From positions 315,023 to 379,022 of the forward strand of contig CABYZG010000001.1 of the NCBI GenBank assembly GCA_902523455.1: a stretch of DNA of 64,000 nt. Reading direction: 5' to 3'. The DNA comes from an uncultured Pelagibacteraceae bacterium. Lineage in GTDB: Bacteria; Pseudomonadota; Alphaproteobacteria; Pelagibacterales; AG-422-B15. The notes under the pieces were generated by a model. That model saw only the letters and a list, made by a program, of their open reading frames with translations. It was not told the origin of the DNA and ran no database searches. The translations under genes were made by a program, and so were the position numbers. This document shows positions 1 through 8,035 of the stretch, one piece after another (the first letter of the stretch is position 1; each line of letters opens with the position of its first letter).

Positions 1-43
1 TAAAAAAGAGTGTAATAAAAAATAATATAGAAAATGACTTCAT
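1..43 (-). CDS. 5' end of a leftward gene for an exported protein (partial)
   Basis: Only the first 14 codons are inside the window. The minus strand shows an AAGGAG ribosome binding site ending 7 bases before an ATG at 43-41, followed by Met-Lys-Ser-Phe and then a hydrophobic run (ILFFITLFF). This is the beginning of a signal peptide or membrane anchor, so the product is probably exported or membrane-bound. Its function cannot be told from this fragment. Confidence 0.65.
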   Translation of the reverse strand, partial: MKSFSILFFITLFF

Positions 44-199
44 GGTTAATCTCCTTAAGTTAAATTCTAATTCTAAAGCGTTTTTTTAAATAAAAAGATA
101 TTAATTTTTGTCGTGAATATGTCGTACTTATTGTCTAAAACTATATGTTTAGGGAATAAAATTTGTTACATAACCAAGCTTAAAGGTTAAACCTCACAG

Positions 200-244
200 C
201 TCATAACGGAGTTGTCCCAGGTTCGAGTCCTGGTGGGCCCACCA
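200..244 (+). pseudogene. 3' half of a tRNA with CAT anticodon (tRNA remnant)
   Basis: From base 200 the sequence fits the 3' half of a tRNA exactly: anticodon loop CTCATAA (anticodon CAT at 202-204), stem strand CGGAG, variable loop TTGTC, T stem CCAGG/CCTGG around TTCGAGT, acceptor strand TGGGCCC, discriminator A and CCA at 242-244. The 5' half is missing: the acceptor partner GGGCCCA is absent and the bases before the loop pair at only 3 of 5 anticodon-stem positions. The duplicated part starts at the anticodon loop, a known tyrosine-integrase attachment site within tRNA genes. The rest of 44-311 shows nothing else I can support. Confidence 0.7.
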
Positions 245-311
245 AAAAATCTTAAATATCATTTCAAGACTACAAATTTGATTTAAAACAATACAGTTTT
301 ATCTATATAAA

Positions 312-1754
312 ATGGCTTCGGATAGAACAAATATAATAATTTTTCACAGAAATTTAAGGATTAGAGACAATGAGGCTTTATATCATGGATCAATTAGACA
401 AAAATATAGATGCATTTATATATTTGATCCTAAATATTGGCAGGGGAATGGAAAATCAATTCGGCAATTGTATTTTTTGAAAGATTGTCTCATAGAGCTG
501 GACCAAAATTTAAAAAATCTGAATTCAAAACTTGAGATATTTATTGGAGATTACAAAGAATTTTATAAATCTTTGGTGAACAGTAACGGTCAATATAATT
601 TATATTTTAATCATTCTACTGATATCAATTACTATAATTCTCAAATCAGTAGCCTAATTAATAATGCAATTAAGAAATATGAGGTCAATGTATTTAGAGA
701 TTTTGGAGTTCAAAGAACTAATATTAATCGCGATCAATGGTCAAAGTTATGGGATGCTCAAATGAATGAAAATATGTGCGATAACCCAATGCCTAATAAA
801 GATTGTCGAATTGACAAAAAATTTTTCACAATCTCACTTGATAAACTAATTAAAATTAAAATTGACTCATACCAAAGAGATTTTACTAAAATTCAACCCG
901 GTGGATCCGAAGCTGCTGAAAAACTACTCAACACTTTTTTTCAAGAAAGGTGTCATAATTATAGAATAAAGATGTCAAGCCCTATTAATGCTATTGATCA
1001 CTGCTCAAGACTGTCCTCACACTTCGCATTTGGAACAATTTCTATGAGATATGTCTATAAAAAATTAAAAAGAGAATTATTATCTTCTAAATATAAATCA
1101 GACTTATATTCATTTAAAAAAAGACTTTATTGGCACTGCCATTTTATCCAGAAATTAGAAACTGAGCCAAACATAGAATTTAATAGTATGCATGCAATGT
1201 GCGATACACTCAGATTAACTGAAAACAAAGAATTAATAGAAAAATGGATCCTGGGTGAGACTGGTTTCCCTTTTCTCGATGCGTGCATACAATACCTTAG
1301 AAAATATGGTTGGATTAATTTTAGAATGCGAGCGATGATTATGTCTTTTGCTTCATATAATCTCTGGCAGCCTTGGCAAATAACTTCTCCACTTTTAGCG
1401 GAGTTGTTTGTTGATTATGAACCCGGAATACACATAAGCCAAGTTCAAATGCAAAGTGGTGTAACTGGAATTAATCTTCCAAGAATTTATTCAGTTTTAA
1501 AGCAAAGTATCGACCAGGATCCTGAAGCTAAGTTTATTTTAGAGGAATTTCCTCAACTCAAATTTGAGAATATTGAAGATATTCATAGCGCCAACATAAA
1601 ATCAAAATATCCTGAAAAAATTGTCGATCCTAAATTATCTGCTGACTTTGCTCGAAATAAAATCTGGAATATCAGAAAAAGTGAGCAATTTAAGAGTATA
1701 GCAAAACAAGTCTATCTTAGACATGGAAGCCGACTTGGAAGAAGAAGTAAATGA
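312..1754 (+). CDS. Cryptochrome/photolyase family protein (DNA photolyase)
   Basis: This is a 480-residue flavoprotein of the photolyase/cryptochrome family, expected to repair UV-induced pyrimidine dimers using blue light and FAD. The N-terminal alpha/beta antenna domain opens with FHRNLRIRDNEAL. The FAD-binding helical domain shows GWINFRMRAMIMSF and SYNLWQPW, followed by a block resembling the family's ..TGIN.PRIY..KQ..DQDPE region. The length is normal for the family. The start is the first ATG; no clear Shine-Dalgarno is visible. Its stop overlaps the start of the next gene (ATGA), so the two are probably translated together. The exact subclass and substrate (CPD, 6-4, or photoreceptor) cannot be decided by eye. 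Confidence 0.85.
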   Translation: MASDRTNIIIFHRNLRIRDNEALYHGSIRQKYRCIYIFDPKYWQGNGKSIRQLYFLKDCLIELDQNLKNLNSKLEIFIGDYKEFYKSLVNSNGQYNLYFNHSTDINYYNSQISSLINNAIKKYEVNVFRDFGVQRTNINRDQWSKLWDAQMNENMCDNPMPNKDCRIDKKFFTISLDKLIKIKIDSYQRDFTKIQPGGSEAAEKLLNTFFQERCHNYRIKMSSPINAIDHCSRLSSHFAFGTISMRYVYKKLKRELLSSKYKSDLYSFKKRLYWHCHFIQKLETEPNIEFNSMHAMCDTLRLTENKELIEKWILGETGFPFLDACIQYLRKYGWINFRMRAMIMSFASYNLWQPWQITSPLLAELFVDYEPGIHISQVQMQSGVTGINLPRIYSVLKQSIDQDPEAKFILEEFPQLKFENIEDIHSANIKSKYPEKIVDPKLSADFARNKIWNIRKSEQFKSIAKQVYLRHGSRLGRRSK

Positions 1755-2464
1755 GTGATAATATTATTAAAATTTTAATAATGATCTTTTTGATGCTTAC
1801 AATGAATGTAAAAGCTGATGATAACTTAGAGACTGTTGAAATAGGTCAAAAATATTATGAAAAACTACTTGAGTCGTGGAATAGTATATTTCCTGACAAG
1901 AATAGAAACGCCGCTGGTCCAAAATTTTTTAATTTTGCATTAAAACAGAGTTTAGCGATCAATGATTTCATAGAGTACAATAAACTTTACTGTGCTGTAT
2001 CTGGTTCATTAATTGATCCAGGTGAAATTCCTGATTTAGTAAAAATTTATGAGGAAGAGACTAACAAATTAATGTGTGGAGAATATTATAGATGTTGTTT
2101 ACCTTGTTCATGTGATCTTATGAAATACGCAAAGACCAGAAAAGTAAAATTCACTTTTGATAAAATAGATTTTGAATTAAATGTTTTAACGATTAAAGAT
2201 CCGTGTCAAAAGGATAACTTTCCAATTGAAGTAAATAGAAACTACTTCTGCAAGGAAAACAAACTTGACAAAAACCAAGTATTTACAGTCGATGACGATC
2301 TTGTAATCGGACTATTACACAATGCAGCAGAATGTACCGAGAGCCAACTTATTTCTATTGCTTCAAACGAAACGACAGGACAATTTTGTGAATTTAGAAA
2401 TAATCAGCCAATTGAGGAAGTAAAAGGTGGTATGGGAGATATTTTTATCCAGATGGCAAACTAA
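1751..2464 (+). CDS. Cysteine-rich secreted protein of unknown function
   Basis: I do not recognise this 237-residue protein. It has an N-terminal hydrophobic stretch (about residues 5-20) ending near VKA-DD, like a signal peptide, so it is probably periplasmic. About eleven cysteines are present, five of them clustered within the stretch MCGEYYRCCLPCSCDLM, which suggests disulfides or metal binding. The gene overlaps the photolyase stop by four bases, so the two are probably co-translated. Its TAA stop overlaps the TAG stop of the converging FG-GAP gene, leaving no intergenic DNA. Confidence 0.7.
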   Translation: MSDNIIKILIMIFLMLTMNVKADDNLETVEIGQKYYEKLLESWNSIFPDKNRNAAGPKFFNFALKQSLAINDFIEYNKLYCAVSGSLIDPGEIPDLVKIYEEETNKLMCGEYYRCCLPCSCDLMKYAKTRKVKFTFDKIDFELNVLTIKDPCQKDNFPIEVNRNYFCKENKLDKNQVFTVDDDLVIGLLHNAAECTESQLISIASNETTGQFCEFRNNQPIEEVKGGMGDIFIQMAN

Positions 2465-3918
2465 GGAGTGGTGTCTTGCCTGATTTCTATAGTTTGATTT
2501 AAATCAAATTTACTAATCTCTGAAGAAGTGCCATCCGTCCAAGTAACAACTATCTTTTCTATAATCTCTTCATTTCTAATACCATAATGAGCTATTGGCT
2601 CCATTTGGCAAAGATAACCTGAGCCTGCATCTATAGTTTTTGCATGAGTTCGTTGATTTGTATATAGAGTTACAGTTCCACCCCTTGCAGGTGCACCAAA
2701 AATATTTTTTGGTAAAATCCTGATCCATTTATGGTTTTTTTGCACATTAGCCCTAAACAATGAGAGTGGCTGTTCAGCTGTTTCACCATGAGAAATTAAT
2801 AATTCTAATACACCATCATTATTAATATCAGCTACTGCCGCACCTGTACCTAACCCATTGGGCTCTAACGCTTCATTGAGCTGTAACTCTAAAAATTCAC
2901 CTTCATCGTTAATTCTAAAAAGCTTATTCGGCTCTCCAATATTGTTAAAAAATATTTCGTCATATCCGTCATTATCAAAGTCAGCGGATATTACTGTCCT
3001 CACTTTTGTTGGAGCTCTAAAATCTTTATTAGCTATATCTATGAATTTATCGTTGTTTTTGACATAAGCACGGTGATATCCCTTCCAATTTCCATTAATA
3101 ATGTCCAACGCTCCATCATAAAAAATATCTGATAGTGTGGTGCCACGTCCATTTTGCAATTCATCATCAATTCCATAATTTTTTGCAACTTCGATAAATT
3201 TCCCATTATTATTTACATACAGAAAATTTGATCCTCGTTCATTAGCTGCAAAAATATCACTCTTTTCAGATATAATATTTCCAACAACAACTGCTCTACC
3301 TCCTGTAACCCTATTTATTTGTAAATTTGGTGCTTGATCAACTATTGTATTATTTTCAAGTTCGTAAAAACGTGTAGGCCCACCATAGTTTGAAACATAT
3401 ATTCCGTATTTACCATTTCCTTGACGATCTACGCATGCAACTGATCTGCCAGCGGTATAATTTAGGTCTTTCTTATTCTTTTCTAATGAAAATAAGTCAT
3501 TTAATTCACTATTTTCAAAATCTAGAAGTCGATCTGAATACAATTTATTTCCACTGTATGTATCTGTATTAAGAAAATAAATCTCTTCGTAACCATCTTG
3601 ATCAATATCGCAAGCTACTACTCCAATAGTTCTGCGATTAGAGTCAGAAAAACTCTCGTCTTTTATAATATTTTTTAGTACCCCATCTCGATAACTAAGA
3701 GCAAGATTATCTGTACCAAATCCAGTAACGACTAGTTCATAGTTGCCGTCGTTTGTGATGTCATTCACTGAAATACCGTAGCTTAGACGTTCATCATTAT
3801 CTTCTATTATACCTGTTATATTTTCAAAAAAATCTGCTTTAGCAATGTTACTAATAATTATTAGAATAAGAATATAAATTAAAAATTTATTGATATTTAT
3901 TATATTACTGTACAACAT
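2461..3918 (-). CDS. FG-GAP/VCBS-repeat protein with C-terminal ASPIC/UnbV domain
   Basis: This is a secreted beta-propeller-type protein of about 485 residues. I chose the ATG at 3918 because it gives a clean signal peptide (LIYILILIIISNIAKA) and overlaps the upstream ABM gene by only 14 bases; the longer frame to 4053 would run through that gene. Five or more calcium-binding-like repeats are visible, such as DIDQDGYEEIYF, DFDNDGYDEIFF and DINNDGVLELLIS. The C-terminus, from RGGTVTLY to VVTWTDGTSSEI, matches the ASPIC/UnbV domain. Such CRTAC1-like proteins are extracellular or periplasmic; the ligand is unknown. Confidence 0.8.
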   Translation of the reverse strand: MLYSNIININKFLIYILILIIISNIAKADFFENITGIIEDNDERLSYGISVNDITNDGNYELVVTGFGTDNLALSYRDGVLKNIIKDESFSDSNRRTIGVVACDIDQDGYEEIYFLNTDTYSGNKLYSDRLLDFENSELNDLFSLEKNKKDLNYTAGRSVACVDRQGNGKYGIYVSNYGGPTRFYELENNTIVDQAPNLQINRVTGGRAVVVGNIISEKSDIFAANERGSNFLYVNNNGKFIEVAKNYGIDDELQNGRGTTLSDIFYDGALDIINGNWKGYHRAYVKNNDKFIDIANKDFRAPTKVRTVISADFDNDGYDEIFFNNIGEPNKLFRINDEGEFLELQLNEALEPNGLGTGAAVADINNDGVLELLISHGETAEQPLSLFRANVQKNHKWIRILPKNIFGAPARGGTVTLYTNQRTHAKTIDAGSGYLCQMEPIAHYGIRNEEIIEKIVVTWTDGTSSEISKFDLNQTIEIRQDTTP

Positions 3919-4207
3919 TAAAACCCTCAAATTGAGGATTGCCAAGATAGAGATCTTTATTAGATCCTGCATCTTTGTGAGCTTTTCTGAATGACGCAGA
4001 TTTTGTCCAAGATATAAAATCTTCTTCACTTTTCCAAGTACTGTGAGATGCATAAAGAATATGATCGCTGAGAGATTTACCTTTTATTAGATTAAAGCTA
4101 AGAAATCCTTCTAGTTCATCAAGATAGGACTCCCTATTTTTCCAGAGTTTCTCAAAAGTATCTTCATTACCTTTAATAATTTTAAACCTATTCATTGCGA
4201 TATACAT
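3905..4207 (-). CDS. ABM-family monooxygenase-like protein
   Basis: This 100-residue protein begins MYIAMNRFKIIKGNEDTFEKLW, the typical start of the antibiotic biosynthesis monooxygenase (dimeric alpha/beta barrel) family. That family also includes heme-degrading IsdG/HmoB-like enzymes. The STWKSEEDFISWTKSASF segment fits the second helix region of the fold. The substrate cannot be assigned. The gene runs leftward and its end overlaps the start of the FG-GAP/UnbV gene, so they probably form an operon. It is divergent from the TauD-type gene, with a 68-base gap holding both promoters. Confidence 0.75.
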   Translation of the reverse strand: MYIAMNRFKIIKGNEDTFEKLWKNRESYLDELEGFLSFNLIKGKSLSDHILYASHSTWKSEEDFISWTKSASFRKAHKDAGSNKDLYLGNPQFEGFNVVQ

Positions 4208-4275
4208 AATAAACTAACTATGCTCACACCTGTCTATTTCAATAGCTATTTCATATTGACAAAGTATACTTAGTT

Positions 4276-5124
4276 ATGAGTTTAAAAGTAGAAAAATTAG
4301 GCCAATCTTGTGGTGCTCAGATCTCTGGAATTGATTTAAAAAAAGACCTATCTGAAAGTCAAATTAAAGAAATAAGAGAGCATTGGCTTAAACATCACGT
4401 ACTGAGTTTTCCAGATCAAGCGTTATCTGATGATGACTTAGAGCGTTTCACCCTTTGTTTTGGATCTTTTGGAGATGATCCATTCATTGCTTCAATACCT
4501 GGAAGAGAAAATATAATTGCTGTTAAAAGAACAGCAGATGAAAAAGTTCCAATTTTTGCAGACAATTGGCACACTGATTGGAGTTTCCAAAAAAATCCAC
4601 CAGCAGGTACATGTTTGTTTGGAAAAATAATCCCATCAGAAGGCGGTGATACATTGTTTTCGAACCAACATTTAGCATTAGAGCGCATGCCTTCAGAATT
4701 AAGAAAAAAGTTAGAGGGTAAAAAAGCAATTCACTCAGCTCTTGTACCTTATTCACCAGGGGGCGGTTACGGTGATAAGGACAAAGAAATGGGAAGAAGC
4801 ATGGATATAAGAGCGTCAGACGATGCTTTCGCTCAACAATTACATCCTATTATCAAGGATCATCCTGAAACAAATAAAGAGGGTATTTATGGTACAGTTG
4901 GTTATATTATTGGTATTGATGGTATGGATAATCAGGAAGCTATGAAATTACTCATGGAATTAAGTTCGTGGCAGTGCAAAGATGAATTTGTTTACAGTCA
5001 CAAATGGAAAAAAGATATGTTAATTATGTGGGATAATAGAAGCGTATTACACCGAGCAACTGGCGGTTATGAAGGACAAGAGCGTCTTTTACATCGCACA
5101 ACCATTGCAGCTTACGGATTATAA
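4276..5124 (+). CDS. TauD/TfdA-family Fe(II)/2-oxoglutarate dioxygenase
   Basis: This 282-residue enzyme belongs to the non-heme iron, 2-oxoglutarate-dependent dioxygenases that hydroxylate substrates such as taurine or aryloxyacetates. The iron ligands are visible as H-x-D in NWHTDWSF and the distal His in VLHRATGGYEGQERLLHR, where the following Arg would bind 2-oxoglutarate. The length matches the family. The start ATG follows a gap shared with the divergent ABM gene. The GST gene begins at the next base after the stop codon, so the pair is surely one transcript. The actual substrate is not evident. Confidence 0.85.
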   Translation: MSLKVEKLGQSCGAQISGIDLKKDLSESQIKEIREHWLKHHVLSFPDQALSDDDLERFTLCFGSFGDDPFIASIPGRENIIAVKRTADEKVPIFADNWHTDWSFQKNPPAGTCLFGKIIPSEGGDTLFSNQHLALERMPSELRKKLEGKKAIHSALVPYSPGGGYGDKDKEMGRSMDIRASDDAFAQQLHPIIKDHPETNKEGIYGTVGYIIGIDGMDNQEAMKLLMELSSWQCKDEFVYSHKWKKDMLIMWDNRSVLHRATGGYEGQERLLHRTTIAAYGL

Positions 5125-5805
5125 ATGAAAATTGATCTAATATATTTCAAAATGAGAGCTCTAGCTGAAGCACCACAATTGCTCATGCATTATGCTGATA
5201 TAGAATACAATTATATCATGTCATGGGATTACTATGATAAAGAATGGCAGGAAGTAAAATCTCAGATACCCTTCAAACAACTTCCAATGATAGTAGTTGA
5301 TGATGAACATGAGATTTGTCAAAGTATAGCTATACTCAATTTTATACAGAATATAGCCGGCCTAAGACTAGAAGATCCTGTTCAGGAAGCTAAAGCAAAT
5401 GCTATTTTACAAAGTGCACAGGAATTATTTTTACCCCTTAATCCTGCAGTTAATTTTGCAGTGGGAGATGATTTTGTAAAAAGAAGAGATGATATGTTGC
5501 CATTTCTTCAAACAAGATTTGAAGAATTAGAAAAAATTATAAATTTAAATGGAGGTAGGTTTTTTATTGATGATACTCCAAGAGCATGTGATTTTGCAGC
5601 TTTTCACCATCTTGATCTATCAAGAAAACTTGATGCAAAGATAATAAAAAAATTTCCAAGATTAGAAAAATTTTTAGATGATATTGCCTCACTTTCATCT
5701 ATTGAAAGCTATTTGTCTAAAAGACCTGAACTCATTGATGTAAGTGTTGAGCCAAAACTTGTCATTAATGGAAAAGCCCATCCTACTGGAACAGTAAAGA
5801 CATAG
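5125..5805 (+). CDS. Glutathione S-transferase family protein
   Basis: This is a 226-residue GST-like protein. The N-terminal thioredoxin-fold domain includes a cis-Pro segment (FKQLPMIVVDD) and the glutathione-contacting E(I/S)-type region (EICQSIAILNFI). The C-terminal part is helical (ACDFAAFHHLDL). The N-terminal sequence IDLIYFKMRALAEAPQLLM resembles sigma-type GSTs, with a Tyr in the catalytic position. It abuts the dioxygenase stop directly and probably acts on the same substrate or its product. It converges with the methyltransferase gene, with three bases between stops. Confidence 0.8.
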   Translation: MKIDLIYFKMRALAEAPQLLMHYADIEYNYIMSWDYYDKEWQEVKSQIPFKQLPMIVVDDEHEICQSIAILNFIQNIAGLRLEDPVQEAKANAILQSAQELFLPLNPAVNFAVGDDFVKRRDDMLPFLQTRFEELEKIINLNGGRFFIDDTPRACDFAAFHHLDLSRKLDAKIIKKFPRLEKFLDDIASLSSIESYLSKRPELIDVSVEPKLVINGKAHPTGTVKT

Positions 5806-5808
5806 TTT

Positions 5809-6876
5809 CTAATTTTTTCTTGCTTCAATAACCATATTACTAGCATTTTTCTTAACTACTTTACAATTCATAAACCCCGCTTCATTTAAAACACTAATTA
5901 ACTTTGAGGGACCCGCTTGCGCGCCAAGAGCCAATCCAACTTCTTGAGATTTTGAAGTTGGTACACAACCAATTGTTGAAAAACAATAGTACATTTGACC
6001 AAATAAATTAAAATTGTCTTCAGGATTATCATTTGCTGTTGGTTCGATTAAAATTACTGAACCATCATCTTTTAGATGGTTATAAGCATATTTTGCTGCC
6101 CCAACCGGATCGCCCATGTCATGCAAACAATCAAAAAAAGCAATATAATCATGCGTATCCTCATAACTTTTTGCATCAGCAGTTGAATACTCAATGCGAT
6201 TTTCGAGACCTGCTTTCTTTGCCAATTTCTTAGCTTCATCAATAGAAGGACCGTGAATATCGTACCCACAGACCCTGGCGTTTGGAAATGTCTCAGCTAT
6301 TATCATTGTAGATAAACCATAACCGCAACCAATATCAGCAAAGCTTGCACCAGAATTCATTCGTTCCTCAAGGTTTTCTATTTTTGGTAACCAGCTTTTT
6401 ACTAAATTTTTTTCATAAGAGGGTTTGAAAAACCTTGCAGTTCCTTGAAAACAAATTGGACATGAATCTTTATAATCAACACCTTTACCTGTTTTAAAGG
6501 CTTCCTTCACTTTTTCTTCGTTAAAAATGGCGCCTGTTAGCATATCGTATGCTCCCATCATTGATGCAGGACTATCATCATTAGCAAAAACAGCAATTTG
6601 TTCAGGTGAGAGAGAAAATTTTTTTTTATTAGAGTCATAATTGGCAAAACCTGCAGCAGACATTGCATACAGCCACTCCCTAAGATATCTTTCGTCAAGG
6701 TTAGAAGCATTTGCCAATTCTTCTGAATTTACTTCACCTAGTTCTGATAAATCTCTAAAAATTCCTAGTTGATCCCCAATTCTCATTAATGGAATTATGG
6801 CTGAGGCGGAAACATCCTGCATTACCTTTAGCTGTAATTGTTTTAATGCTTCAGGATTTAATTCTCGATCACTCAT
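5809..6876 (-). CDS. SAM-dependent methyltransferase with N-terminal winged helix
   Basis: This is a 355-residue class I methyltransferase. Residues roughly 20-80 look like a winged-helix dimerisation domain (IPLMRIGDQLGIF, LDERYLREWLYAM). The SAM-binding Rossmann fold follows, with motif I FADIGCGYGLSTMI and an acidic residue at the end of strand 2 in VCGYDIHG. The layout matches O-methyltransferase-like and Rv2258c-type proteins; the substrate is unknown. A good ribosome binding site (AAGGAG) precedes the ATG. It is transcribed alone, leftward, divergent from the hydrolase operon. Confidence 0.8.
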   Translation of the reverse strand: MSDRELNPEALKQLQLKVMQDVSASAIIPLMRIGDQLGIFRDLSELGEVNSEELANASNLDERYLREWLYAMSAAGFANYDSNKKKFSLSPEQIAVFANDDSPASMMGAYDMLTGAIFNEEKVKEAFKTGKGVDYKDSCPICFQGTARFFKPSYEKNLVKSWLPKIENLEERMNSGASFADIGCGYGLSTMIIAETFPNARVCGYDIHGPSIDEAKKLAKKAGLENRIEYSTADAKSYEDTHDYIAFFDCLHDMGDPVGAAKYAYNHLKDDGSVILIEPTANDNPEDNFNLFGQMYYCFSTIGCVPTSKSQEVGLALGAQAGPSKLISVLNEAGFMNCKVVKKNASNMVIEARKN

Positions 6877-7039
6877 TTTTTTGCTCCTTAGATTTCATTA
6901 TTGAATAATTAAATATTAGATTTACTTGTTCGTAAATGTTAACTTTAAATTTATCATTATATTTTAGATACAAATATATTACTTAAAGAAGATCAATTTG
7001 GTGATTTTTATTATAATAGGTTAATATCGTAGAGTAATT

Positions 7040-8035
7040 ATGATTAAAAAAATATTCTATTCATTACTTGCTATCATAAGCATCTTTGTGGTTTGGATTG
7101 TCATAGCTATGTTTCCAATTTTGACAGTGGAGAAACTTCCAAATAGTTTTCCGAATGTTTCTGATGTACCTGACGATATTGATGGTTACCTTAAGCAAAA
7201 AGAGTCAGAAGTAAGTGATATATATCCTTACGCTGAAAAAACTGTTTTTTGGAATAATAGTAACAAAAATAAGACAAAATATTCGATTGTATTTATTCAT
7301 GGCTTCACAACTACAGGCTATCAGTCAAAAGAATTTTTAAATAAATTATCTGCAGAACTTAATGCTAACCTTTTCATGACTCGACTATCTGGTCACGGGG
7401 TTCCATACGAAGGTACAAAACAAATGCAAATCGATAAGATTATGTATGATGTTTCTGAAGCAATAATTATCGGAGAAAGAATTGGAGAAAATGTAATTTT
7501 GATTGGCCATTCGCTCGGAGGGGCACTTTCAATGCTTGCAGCTGATGATGAGTTACTTTCAAAAAAAATTGATACCTTAGTTTTATTTGCTCCAGGAAAT
7601 TCAGGAATTTCACCTTTTGCATTTATAAATACTTTAATTTCTAGTCTTGTAGATAGAACAGGAAAACTATGTTGGCTCATCGATTGTGATCCGAGATCTT
7701 TTATGGATTTACCAGAAGACGAAAAATGGGAAAATTATTTTGCAAATGATTTTGATACAAACATTTTCTATCAGATAGCTCGCATACTATTTGCCACTGA
7801 TGACATTTCTTATGATACAATATCTACATCTGCGCTCGTCTTTTATGATGAAAATGACCGGTTAGTAAATGCGGGTAAACTCAAAAGTAATTTTGAAAAA
7901 TGGGCTGCAAAAAATAAAGTTGTATCAATTGAAACTTTAGAAACTGATCGTGGAAGACATATGTTTCCCTCGATTGCAAATCCTCATTTAGATCAATTGT
8001 TTCTTGATGAAATTAAAAATTGGTTGAGCGAGTAA
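7040..8035 (+). CDS. Membrane-anchored alpha/beta hydrolase
   Basis: This is a 331-residue alpha/beta-hydrolase-fold protein with one N-terminal membrane segment (about residues 4-27, FYSLLAIISIFVVWIVIAMF), so the catalytic domain probably lies outside the inner membrane. The oxyanion region is FIHGFTTTGYQ, the nucleophile elbow GHSLGG, the likely acid DENDRLV and the likely catalytic His in RGRHMFP. It resembles monoacylglycerol lipase or lysophospholipase-type esterases. Its TAA overlaps the ATG of the following oxidoreductase gene (TAATG). Confidence 0.8.
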   Translation: MIKKIFYSLLAIISIFVVWIVIAMFPILTVEKLPNSFPNVSDVPDDIDGYLKQKESEVSDIYPYAEKTVFWNNSNKNKTKYSIVFIHGFTTTGYQSKEFLNKLSAELNANLFMTRLSGHGVPYEGTKQMQIDKIMYDVSEAIIIGERIGENVILIGHSLGGALSMLAADDELLSKKIDTLVLFAPGNSGISPFAFINTLISSLVDRTGKLCWLIDCDPRSFMDLPEDEKWENYFANDFDTNIFYQIARILFATDDISYDTISTSALVFYDENDRLVNAGKLKSNFEKWAAKNKVVSIETLETDRGRHMFPSIANPHLDQLFLDEIKNWLSE

